Assembly (NCBI GenBank): GCA_011526275.1
Contig: WTJP01000027.1
Coordinates: forward strand, 21,864 to 31,100
DNA: 9,237 nucleotides
Reading direction: 5' to 3'
DNA from: Candidatus Arcticimaribacter sp.
GTDB lineage: Bacteria; Bacteroidota; Bacteroidia; Flavobacteriales; Flavobacteriaceae
Of the stretch, positions 1 through 6,422 are shown piece after piece. The position numbers were made by a program, and so were the translations under genes. The notes under the pieces were generated by a model, which saw nothing but the letters and a program-made list of their open reading frames with translations, had not been told where the DNA came from and did no database searches. Every line of letters starts with the position of its first letter. Within the stretch, counting starts at the first letter, position 1.

Positions 1-552
1 TAAATGCTCCCATTCTTTGTCTTTTAAATATTCCTGAATGGAATTAGCCAATACCCGAATGTAATCGGCATGGTGGTAGAAGGCCGGCAAGGAAGTGAAA
101 TTCATGCTGGGGAAATGCTTTTGTCTCAATTCTTCTGCCAACACCAAGATCGTTTCGGTGGTGGCCATGGCAAACTGAGGATAGAGCGGGATGATAAGGG
201 TATCGGTCACTCCTTGGTCGGCCAAGGCTTGTAAACCCGACTTGATCGACGGATTTCCATAGCGCATGGCTAGGGCCACAGGCACACTCACTTTCTCTTG
301 AACTTTGGCTTGCAAACGCTCTGAAAGAACAATGAGCGGAGAACCTTCTTCCCACCAAATCTTTTGGTAGGCTTTGGCCGATTTTTTTGGACGGGTATTG
401 AGAATAATCCCCTTCACCAAGAGGGTACGCAACAGTTTTGGCGCGTCAATCACGCGCTCGTCCATTAAAAATTCTTCTAAATACTTCTTTACTTCTGGTG
501 GGTTGGGACTATCTGGCGAGCCCAAATTGACCAACAAAACGCCTTTCTTCAT
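1..552 (-). CDS. hemH: Ferrochelatase, N-terminal half (partial, runs off left edge)
   Basis: Ferrochelatase inserts Fe2+ into protoporphyrin IX, the last step of protoheme synthesis. Reading the minus strand from ATG at 552 gives 184 uninterrupted residues to the edge. Family hallmarks are GVLLVNLGSPDSP (residues 4-16), FLMDERVID (28-36), IWWEEGSPL (65-73), AMRYGNPS (95-102) and LIIPLYPQFAMATTET (119-134), which match the porphyrin-binding N-terminal domain. Ferrochelatases are usually about 310-350 residues, so roughly half is present; the catalytic His region (SAHG-type motif) would lie beyond the edge and cannot be checked. An AGGA-containing purine stretch (553-561, minus strand) lies just upstream of the ATG and supports this start. 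The gene follows the AraC-family gene by 40 bases on the same strand, so the two may be cotranscribed. It is separated from, and opposite to, the main hem operon. Confidence 0.96.
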   Translation of the reverse strand, partial: MKKGVLLVNLGSPDSPNPPEVKKYLEEFLMDERVIDAPKLLRTLLVKGIILNTRPKKSAKAYQKIWWEEGSPLIVLSERLQAKVQEKVSVPVALAMRYGNPSIKSGLQALADQGVTDTLIIPLYPQFAMATTETILVLAEELRQKHFPSMNFTSLPAFYHHADYIRVLANSIQEYLKDKEWEHL

Positions 553-567
553 CTTTCCTTTATTTTA

Positions 568-582
568 GAGGTAAACTACCTC
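568..582. repeat. Perfect 6-bp inverted repeat between araC-type gene and hemH
   Basis: GAGGTA (568-573) and TACCTC (577-582) are exact inverted copies around a 3-base centre. The element lies in the 40-base gap between the regulator stop and the hemH start, ending 15 bases before the hemH ATG. No U-run follows on the minus strand (the next bases read TAAAATAAAGG), so it does not look like a standard intrinsic terminator. It could be a small hairpin near the hemH ribosome binding site, a short operator, or chance. Confidence 0.4.
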
Positions 583-592
583 GAGCAATTTT

Positions 593-1483
593 CTACGAAG
601 ATAAGGATAGTAGGTATTTTTTTGGAGTGGTGCCGTACTTCTTTTTAAAGGCGGCAATAAAGTGACTGGCAGTAGAATAACCAATCTTTAAGCCCACTTC
701 ATTTACATTGTATTTTCCCGATTCCAACATGCGGCGCGCCACTTCCATTTTATGGGTGAGTAGATAGCCATACACCGTGTCGCCATACAATTGTTTGAAG
801 CCCTCTTTGAGTTTACTCAAACTCAACTCAATCTCATCGGCCAAGGCTTGGAGTGAGGGAGGTTCCTCCATTTGACTCAAAACGATCTCTTTTGCTTTTC
901 TAATTTTTCGCACATTCTCCTCGTCCACCAAAAATGGACATTGCTCACTATTGGCATCTTCATTTTTATTGAAATAAAGACTCAACAACTCATAGACCTT
1001 TCCTTTTAAGTAGAGCGCTTGCATACTTTGATGCACATTGGCATTTAAAATTTGGCTTAAAACCACAGCCATGGAAGGAGATATGATGGCCGTGTCGTAA
1101 TATTTTTTACTGGTGTTCTCTGGACTTAAAAAATGAATATGATCGGCATCTTGAGAAAAAAGACTGTGGAATTTCTTGATGGAAATAATAACACTCACCA
1201 TCCATGAATTGGGCTGAAGCTCTAAATTAATGGGTAAATCTTGCTGCGGATTAAACAACAATATATTGTGTTCCTCTTCTACCGGGAACCGATAATTGCC
1301 CGCATTGAACAAAAATTCTCCGTGCCCTTTGATGCAAAAATGAAACTGAATAAAGTCACTACTCACCGCTTTCTGCTCCTGCACAACAGCCGTAGTGTCG
1401 TTCTGACAACGCAATACATAAAAACCCTCCTCAATGGAAGTCTTTTGCATTAAACTTTTATCGTTATTTTTATCTTCTTTCAT
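593..1483 (-). CDS. AraC-family transcriptional regulator
   Basis: This 296-residue protein has the usual AraC-family architecture: a divergent N-terminal ligand/dimerisation region (about 1-180) and a C-terminal double helix-turn-helix DNA-binding domain (about 190-292). The first HTH covers SLQALADEIELSLSKLKEGF (210-229). The second covers NVNEVGLKIGYSTASHFIAA (259-278), followed by FKKKYGTTPKKY (279-290), which matches the highly conserved family end (F-K-x-x-G-x-T-P-x-x-Y). The N-terminal part has a cupin-like pattern (FIQFHFCIKGHGEFLFN, 44-60), as in regulators related to PchR, but its ligand cannot be read from sequence. The start at 1483 has no Shine-Dalgarno; Met12 (ATG at 1450) is a possible alternative. 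It stands divergent from hemA and upstream of hemH, so control of heme synthesis, perhaps in response to iron or heme, is a reasonable inference, not a demonstrated function. Confidence 0.93.
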   Translation of the reverse strand: MKEDKNNDKSLMQKTSIEEGFYVLRCQNDTTAVVQEQKAVSSDFIQFHFCIKGHGEFLFNAGNYRFPVEEEHNILLFNPQQDLPINLELQPNSWMVSVIISIKKFHSLFSQDADHIHFLSPENTSKKYYDTAIISPSMAVVLSQILNANVHQSMQALYLKGKVYELLSLYFNKNEDANSEQCPFLVDEENVRKIRKAKEIVLSQMEEPPSLQALADEIELSLSKLKEGFKQLYGDTVYGYLLTHKMEVARRMLESGKYNVNEVGLKIGYSTASHFIAAFKKKYGTTPKKYLLSLSS

Positions 1484-1558
1484 AGCGTTAGTTATTTAGA
1501 ACAGTTCTTAATAATTGAGCTTTTCCCCTAATTATTACTATAATAAAGGGATTTACAT

Positions 1559-1566
1559 CAAAAATA
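1559..1566 (-). promoter_or_regulatory. Candidate -7 element for the araC-type gene
   Basis: The minus strand reads TATTTTTG here, an exact match to the Bacteroidota -7 consensus TAnnTTTG. It would place the transcript start near 1552 and give a 5' leader of about 70 bases before the ATG at 1483. I do not see a TTTG -33 element at the usual 19-21 base spacing, so support is the -7 match and its position only. Confidence 0.4.
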
Positions 1567-1570
1567 ATCG

Positions 1571-1634
1571 CTTTGCGTTACTTTATTTCCTTTTGGCGTT
1601 ATTTTTTTGCTGAAGTGACCGTTATTTTTGTGGC
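1571..1634 (+). promoter_or_regulatory. Candidate AraC-type operator: three direct CGTTA-centred repeats before hemA
   Basis: Three same-strand copies share a CGTTA core at 1576-1580, 1597-1601 and 1620-1624, each followed by a T-rich run. The first two agree over a longer stretch, roughly TTkGCGTTAyTTTwTT. Core-to-core distances are 21 and 23 bases, about two helical turns, which is how AraC-family half-sites are commonly arranged as direct repeats. The third copy overlaps the candidate hemA -7 element. Related cores occur at 1486-1490, just upstream of the regulator's start codon, and at 1462-1466 inside its 5' coding end. Binding by the neighbouring AraC-family protein is inference. Confidence 0.4.
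1623..1630 (+). promoter_or_regulatory. Candidate -7 element of the hem operon promoter
   Basis: TATTTTTG matches the Bacteroidota -7 consensus TAnnTTTG exactly. It would set the transcript start near 1637, with a short leader of about 15 bases before the hemA ATG at 1652. TTTG elements upstream are wrongly spaced: one ends at 1609 (13 bases away) and one at 1595 (27 bases away). A good -7 without a well-placed -33 is compatible with an activator-dependent promoter. Confidence 0.45.
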
Positions 1635-1651
1635 GGATTTAGGATTGACGC

Positions 1652-2899
1652 ATGAACGGGAATTCGACTATACAGCATTTTTACACCATAGGCATCAGCT
1701 ACAAAACCGCTGACTTGACCACACGCGGTCAATTTAGCCTTAGCAATGAGCAATGCATTGCCTTGTTGAATGAAGCCAAGTCGAAAGGAATACAGGAAAT
1801 CCTCATCAACACTACCTGCAACCGTACCGAAATCTACGCTTATGCGGCCCACCCCTATCAAATCATCAAACTGCTTTGTGATTACTCCAACGGAGACCTA
1901 AGTGTTTTTGAAGACTTAGGGTTTATTCTAAAAAATGAAGCCGCTATTCACCACATCTTTCGTGTAGGGACGGGCTTAGAATCTCAAATTCTTGGAGACT
2001 TTGAAATCATTGGGCAGCTAAAGCAAGGCTTTTATCGTTCTAAAAAGCTCGGTTTAGTCAATGGGTTTTTCGAACGTTTAGTCAATGCTGTTATCCAAGC
2101 CAGTAAGCGCATCAAAACCGAAACCAAAATTTCAACAGGAGCTACTTCAGTGGCTTTTGCTTCGGTGCAATACATCATCCAAAATATTACAGCCATTTCA
2201 GAAAAAAACATCTTGCTTTTTGGAACGGGTAAAATTGGACGAAACACCTGTGAAAACCTCATCAAACACACCGCGAACGACCACATTGTGCTTATCAACA
2301 GAACACATGAGAAGGCCAAAAATATCGCTGGAAAGTTTAATGTTTTAGTGAAAGAATACGGGGAATTACCCACCGAAATTCGCAAAGCCGATGTCATGAT
2401 TGTCGCTACTGGAGCACAACAACCCACCGTGGGAAAAGACATCATTCACACCGACAAGCCATTGCTTATCTTGGACCTTTCAATTCCAAGCAACGTTCAT
2501 GACAACGTAAAAAGCCTGGAAGGCGTAACGGTGGTAAACCTCGATACGCTTTCGCAAATCACCAACAAAACGCTAGCGGAGCGCAAAAAACATTTGCCGC
2601 ATGCTGAAGCGATCCTAGAAGAAATTGAAACCGAGTTTTTGCAATGGTTGCACGACCGTCAATATGCCCCTACCCTTCGGGCTTTAAAAGCGAAACTCAC
2701 CGCACAACAAACCGCAGAAATCAATGCGCGAAATAAGAAACAAGCCCTGCCCGAAGAAGCCCGACTTGTTTCAGAGCAAATGATTCAAAAAATAACCGGG
2801 CAACTGGCCAATTTCCTCAAAGAAAACCCAACCAAAGCCAGCGACGCACTCAACATCTTCCAAGATGTTTTCCAACTCGATCCTTCGCACCATGAATAA
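1652..2899 (+). CDS. hemA: Glutamyl-tRNA reductase
   Basis: HemA reduces glutamyl-tRNA(Glu) with NADPH to glutamate-1-semialdehyde, the committed step of the C5 tetrapyrrole pathway. The 415 residues are a normal length. Visible marks are the catalytic cysteine in INTTCNRTEIYA (Cys56), the GTGLESQILGDFEIIGQ block (106-122, family GLDSxxxGExQIxGQ), the NADPH-binding GTGKIG (191-196), and the C-terminal dimerisation helix region beginning near ETEFLQWL (326-333) with LRAL following. The D-L-S-I-P motif at 275-279 is also typical. The ATG at 1652 is preceded by AGGA (1641-1644) at 7-base spacing, one of the few Shine-Dalgarno-like sites here. It is the first gene of the operon and its end overlaps hemC by 8 bases. 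As the committed enzyme, it is the logical target of the regulation suggested by the upstream repeats. Confidence 0.97.
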   Translation: MNGNSTIQHFYTIGISYKTADLTTRGQFSLSNEQCIALLNEAKSKGIQEILINTTCNRTEIYAYAAHPYQIIKLLCDYSNGDLSVFEDLGFILKNEAAIHHIFRVGTGLESQILGDFEIIGQLKQGFYRSKKLGLVNGFFERLVNAVIQASKRIKTETKISTGATSVAFASVQYIIQNITAISEKNILLFGTGKIGRNTCENLIKHTANDHIVLINRTHEKAKNIAGKFNVLVKEYGELPTEIRKADVMIVATGAQQPTVGKDIIHTDKPLLILDLSIPSNVHDNVKSLEGVTVVNLDTLSQITNKTLAERKKHLPHAEAILEEIETEFLQWLHDRQYAPTLRALKAKLTAQQTAEINARNKKQALPEEARLVSEQMIQKITGQLANFLKENPTKASDALNIFQDVFQLDPSHHE

Positions 2900-3806
2900 A
2901 CCCCTTCGCATTGGGACACGAGACAGTGCCTTAGCCCTTTGGCAAGCCAACACCCTGCAGGAGCGTTTAGCAGAACTGGGCATCGCGTCCACCTTGGTCC
3001 CCATAAAAAGTCAAGGAGATCTCGATTTAAAACAACCCCTCTACGAGATGGGGGTTACAGGAATCTTCACCAAAGCCTTAGATATTGCTTTACTCAATCA
3101 CGAGATTGATTTGGCCATTCACAGCATGAAAGACGTGCCCACCCAACTTCCAAAAGGGATTGTTCAAGCAGCCGTTTTGGAGCGCGGGCCGGTAGAAGAT
3201 GTGATGGTGTGGAAAAATAAAGAAGCTAAAGAAAAAAAAGAACGCGTCATTGCAACCGGAAGTCTGAGACGAAAGGCACAGTGGAAGAGCAAATACCCTA
3301 AAGATGAAGTGGTCAACCTAAGAGGGAATATACAAACCCGCTTGGAAAAGCTGCACAGCAACAACTGGGACGGAGCCATTTTTGCCGCAGCAGCATTGGA
3401 ACGACTTGAAATTAGTCAAGAAGTGATTGAGCCTTTGAGCGACGTTCTTCCAGCACCTGCACAAGGAGCACTACTGGTGGTGTGTCATCTCGCCGATGAA
3501 GATATCGCGCAACAGCTCACCTTGCTCAATGACCGGGAGAGTGAAGTTTGCACCCAAATAGAACGCGATTTTTTGCGCACCCTTGAAGGAGGTTGCACCG
3601 CGCCCATTGGGGCCTTGGCAAAAGTGGAAGGAAGTATCGTCCATTTTTCGGGTGGTTTGTATTCCTTGAAAGGAAGCGAAGCAAAAACAATCGAAGCCGA
3701 ATTCCCTATTGGTGAAGCCAAGGACAAAGGAAAAAGTCTTGGATTGGAATTGTTACGCTCGGGAGGTGACGTGCTCATGAAAGAATTCAAAGCAGCCCAT
3801 GAGTAA
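2892..3806 (+). CDS. hemC: Hydroxymethylbilane synthase (porphobilinogen deaminase)
   Basis: HemC links four porphobilinogen molecules into linear hydroxymethylbilane using a covalently bound dipyrromethane cofactor. The protein of 304 residues is of family length. Key features are RIGTRDSALALWQA at the N-terminus (6-19), the catalytic aspartate in HSMKDVP (Asp81), the substrate-binding GSLRR (123-127), PAPAQGAL (187-194), and the cofactor-attachment cysteine in LEGGCTAPIGA (Cys235). I chose the ATG at 2892 because the conserved family N-terminus begins there (MNKPLRIGTR); an in-frame ATG at 2865 would add nine unconserved residues lying inside hemA. The start overlaps the hemA stop by 8 bases (ATGAATAA), which suggests translational coupling. 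A Lys/Glu-rich loop at about 108-118 is coded partly by a run of eight A residues. Confidence 0.97.
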   Translation: MNKPLRIGTRDSALALWQANTLQERLAELGIASTLVPIKSQGDLDLKQPLYEMGVTGIFTKALDIALLNHEIDLAIHSMKDVPTQLPKGIVQAAVLERGPVEDVMVWKNKEAKEKKERVIATGSLRRKAQWKSKYPKDEVVNLRGNIQTRLEKLHSNNWDGAIFAAAALERLEISQEVIEPLSDVLPAPAQGALLVVCHLADEDIAQQLTLLNDRESEVCTQIERDFLRTLEGGCTAPIGALAKVEGSIVHFSGGLYSLKGSEAKTIEAEFPIGEAKDKGKSLGLELLRSGGDVLMKEFKAAHE

Positions 3807-4458
3807 CTTTCGCCTTTTATCGACCAAAATACTCAGCCCCCAACAGCGGCAGCGTTTATTACAGACCGGCGTGAGCTACAGCGAACGCAATTTCATTACT
3901 ACAAAAGCACTTCCTTTTTCAGCTGATGTAAACGAACAAGCCTTAATTTTTACTTCCCAAAATGCGGTTAAAGCCGTTTTTGAACAACATAACTTTAGCG
4001 GAAAAAACTGCTATTGTGTGGGCGAAAAAACAAAAGCACTATTGCAAGAAAAAGGGCAAAATGTGGTGAAAATGACGTATAATTCAGCAGATTTAGCTGA
4101 ATTTATAGCAAAAAATGACAAAAATGGCTCTTTTTTGTTTTTTGCCGGAAAACAACGTAGAAGCGAATTAGAAACTGTTTTATCTGCGGAAGGAATCACA
4201 TTAGCGGTTGTCGAAGTCTATGAAACCATTGCACAACCCAAAGCTGTGGGTGCTTTTGACGGCGTTTTATTTTACAGCCCCTCTGGCGTAAACAGTTTTC
4301 ATCAAAACAATACATTAAACGACAGTGTAGGCTTTGCTTTGGGAAGTACCACTGCAGAAGCATTAGCCCCCCATACTTCAACCATTATCACGGCAACTCA
4401 ACCTACCGTTGAGCACCTCATCGTTGCCGTAAAAAAACATTTGACGCATAAACTATGA
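3799..4458 (+). CDS. hemD: Uroporphyrinogen-III synthase
   Basis: HemD cyclises hydroxymethylbilane with inversion of ring D to give uroporphyrinogen III. The family is poorly conserved, and this protein is at the short end of the usual range (219 residues). Still, the expected landmarks are present: LIFTSQNAVKAVF (49-61), YCVGEKTKALLQEKG (72-86), the interdomain stretch SFLFFAGKQRRSEL (111-124), VVEVYET (137-143), FDGVLFYSPSGVNSF (153-167) and FALGSTTAEAL (179-189). The pattern fits the two-domain HemD fold. The start overlaps the hemC stop by 8 bases (ATGAGTAA), and the end overlaps the hemE start by 4 bases (ATGA). Position between hemC and hemE makes the assignment firm despite the weak sequence conservation. 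Confidence 0.93.
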   Translation: MSNFRLLSTKILSPQQRQRLLQTGVSYSERNFITTKALPFSADVNEQALIFTSQNAVKAVFEQHNFSGKNCYCVGEKTKALLQEKGQNVVKMTYNSADLAEFIAKNDKNGSFLFFAGKQRRSELETVLSAEGITLAVVEVYETIAQPKAVGAFDGVLFYSPSGVNSFHQNNTLNDSVGFALGSTTAEALAPHTSTIITATQPTVEHLIVAVKKHLTHKL

Positions 4459-5480
4459 TACAGAACGATTTATTTCTTCGCGCTTTAAAAGGAGAAACCG
4501 TAGAACGACCTCCCGTGTGGATGATGCGACAAGCCGGACGTTATCTGCCCGACTTTATGAAGCTGAAAGCAAAGTATGATTTCTTCACCCGCTGCCAGAC
4601 GCCTGAGTTGGCGACCGAAATCACCGTGATGCCCATCGATCAAGTGGGGACCGACGCAGCCATTCTTTTCAGTGATATCTTGGTGGTCCTTCAGGCCATG
4701 AATATCGAAGTTGAAATGAAGCCAGAAGTAGGTCCATGGATTCCCACCCCAATCCAAAGCGAACGTGAACTCAACAATGTCGTTGTCCCTAATGCTGAAG
4801 AGGCTTTGGACTATGTGATTGAAGCTGTAAAGCAAACCAAAGCTGCACTCAACGATCGAGTGCCGTTGATTGGATTTGCCGGTTCGCCGTGGACACTATT
4901 GTGCTATGCAGTACAAGGACAAGGATCCAAAAATTTTGATAAAGCAAAAGCCTTTTGTTTCAGTCAACCCGAATTGGCCCACCGTTTATTACAAATGATT
5001 ACCGATACCACCATCGATTACCTCAAAGCGAAAGTTGCTGCTGGGGTTGATGCTGTTCAATTGTTCGATTCTTGGGGAGGACTACTTTCCCCCGATGATT
5101 ACAATATTTTCTCTTGGCCCTACCTACAACAAATTGTGCGTGCGCTAAAAGACGATATTCCGGTAATTGTTTTCGGAAAAGGATGTTGGTTTGCCCTAAA
5201 CGATATGGCAAAATCAGGGGCCAGTGCCCTTGGCGTAGATTGGACCTGCTCCGCCCGAAATGCACGTTACCTCTCGGGTGGGCAAATTACCCTGCAAGGG
5301 AATTTTGATCCCTCGCGCCTGCTCTCCCCTATCCCTACCATTAAAAGCGAAGTAAAGAAAATGATCGATGCCTTCGGGAAAGACCGTTACATTGTCAACC
5401 TCGGGCATGGGATTTTACCGAATATTCCGGTGGACCACGCCAAAGCTTTTGTGGAAGCAGTTAAAGAATACAACGCCTAA
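4455..5480 (+). CDS. hemE: Uroporphyrinogen decarboxylase
   Basis: HemE removes the four acetate carboxyls of uroporphyrinogen III to give coproporphyrinogen III and needs no cofactor. At 341 residues it is full length. The N-terminal signature PPVWMMRQAGRYLP (19-32) carries the substrate-binding Arg25 and Arg29. FSDILV (72-77) holds the pivotal aspartate Asp74, GFAGSPWTLLCYAVQG (140-155) contains Tyr151, VQLFDSWGGLLSP (201-213) contains Ser206, and NLGHGILPNIPVDH (315-328) contains His318. These correspond to Arg37, Arg41, Asp86, Tyr164, Ser219 and His339 of the human enzyme. The start codon shares ATGA with the hemD stop, and the gene ends 3 bases before hemF. Confidence 0.98.
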   Translation: MIQNDLFLRALKGETVERPPVWMMRQAGRYLPDFMKLKAKYDFFTRCQTPELATEITVMPIDQVGTDAAILFSDILVVLQAMNIEVEMKPEVGPWIPTPIQSERELNNVVVPNAEEALDYVIEAVKQTKAALNDRVPLIGFAGSPWTLLCYAVQGQGSKNFDKAKAFCFSQPELAHRLLQMITDTTIDYLKAKVAAGVDAVQLFDSWGGLLSPDDYNIFSWPYLQQIVRALKDDIPVIVFGKGCWFALNDMAKSGASALGVDWTCSARNARYLSGGQITLQGNFDPSRLLSPIPTIKSEVKKMIDAFGKDRYIVNLGHGILPNIPVDHAKAFVEAVKEYNA

Positions 5481-5483
5481 ATC

Positions 5484-6392
5484 ATGAAAACCCAGTTTTA
5501 CTCCTACATCTGCGAACTTCAAGACCGCATTACCCAAGCCCTAGAGAAAGTGGATGGGAAAGCGCGTTTTCAAGAAGATCTTTGGGATCGCCCTGAAGGA
5601 GGCGGTGGAAGAACACGGGTCATTGAAAATGGTGCCGTTTTCGAAAAAGGGGGAGTAAATATTTCGGGCGTACACGGGGAGCTGCCGCAAACCATGCAAA
5701 CCCACTTTAATGTGAGCGAAGCCTCTTTTTATGCCTGTGGTTTGAGTTTAGTGCTTCACCCCAAAAACCCGATGCTTCCTACTGTTCACGCCAATTGGCG
5801 TTATTTCGAAATGTATGATGCCGAAGGCAATATTGCCGATCAATGGTTTGGAGGAGGACTCGATTTAACCCCCTATTATTTGTTTGAGGAAGATGCAATT
5901 CACTTCCACCAAGTGTGCAAAGCGGCTTGCGACCGACACGATCCCACTTTTTATAAGAACTATAAAAAACGCTGCGACGACTACTTTTGGAATGCGCACA
6001 GGAACGAAGCCCGTGGCGTGGGTGGTCTATTTTTCGACTACTTAAAACCCACGCAACGCTCGATGGAAGCTTGGTATGCTTTTGTCACCGATGTAGCTGA
6101 TCATTTTCTCGAAGCCTACCTTCCCATTGTAGAAAAAAGAAAAGACAGCGCTTATACTCCCGAACAACGCAACTGGCAAGAAGTGCGCCGAGGTCGTTAT
6201 GTGGAATTCAATTTAGTACACGACAAAGGGACCTTGTTTGGACTTAAAACCAACGGCCGTATTGAAAGCATACTCATGAGCTTACCCCCGCAAGTTCAAT
6301 GGCAATACAACCACACGCCAGAGGAAAACAGCCCAGAAGCTCAGCTGATTGAAGTACTAAAACAACCCAAAAACTGGGTGGATTTAGAATAG
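5484..6392 (+). CDS. hemF: Oxygen-dependent coproporphyrinogen-III oxidase
   Basis: HemF oxidatively decarboxylates coproporphyrinogen III to protoporphyrinogen IX, using O2. The 302-residue protein is complete. It shows GGGGRTRVIENGAVFEKGGV (39-58), FYACGLSLVLHPKNP (82-96), TVHANWRYFEM (100-110), WFGGGLDLTPYY (121-132), HRNEARGVGGLFFDYL (172-187) and RRGRYVEFNLVHDKGT (235-250). The four conserved histidines are His92, His102, His142 and His172, spaced as His96, His106, His145 and His175 in the E. coli enzyme. It is unrelated to the radical-SAM, oxygen-independent HemN, so at least this copy of the pathway needs oxygen. The gap from hemE is 3 bases. The following antiporter gene starts 30 bases downstream, the widest gap inside the hemA-hemB cluster. 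Confidence 0.98.
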   Translation: MKTQFYSYICELQDRITQALEKVDGKARFQEDLWDRPEGGGGRTRVIENGAVFEKGGVNISGVHGELPQTMQTHFNVSEASFYACGLSLVLHPKNPMLPTVHANWRYFEMYDAEGNIADQWFGGGLDLTPYYLFEEDAIHFHQVCKAACDRHDPTFYKNYKKRCDDYFWNAHRNEARGVGGLFFDYLKPTQRSMEAWYAFVTDVADHFLEAYLPIVEKRKDSAYTPEQRNWQEVRRGRYVEFNLVHDKGTLFGLKTNGRIESILMSLPPQVQWQYNHTPEENSPEAQLIEVLKQPKNWVDLE

Positions 6393-6422
6393 ATTCAATA
6401 TCTTACCTCAAAGCACACAAAA

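Noticed and set aside
44..358. Minus-strand open frame of 104 codons at the left edge
   Set aside because: It is an alternative frame within hemH; the frame from 552 carries all ferrochelatase motifs.
1539..1544. TATAAT hexamer resembling a sigma-70 -10 box
   Set aside because: The region is very A/T rich and Bacteroidota promoters use TAnnTTTG; no matching -35 was seen and it is more than 100 bases from hemA.
2032..2445. Minus-strand open frame of 137 codons
   Set aside because: It is antisense to hemA, resembles no known family, and is a shadow of the hemA reading frame.
2865..2891. Upstream in-frame ATG for hemC that would add nine residues
   Set aside because: The added residues are not part of the conserved N-terminus and lie inside hemA; the ATG at 2892 gives the standard MNKPLRIGTR start.
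4485..4835. Minus-strand open frame of 116 codons
   Set aside because: It is antisense to the conserved N-terminal part of hemE and shows no domain or start context.
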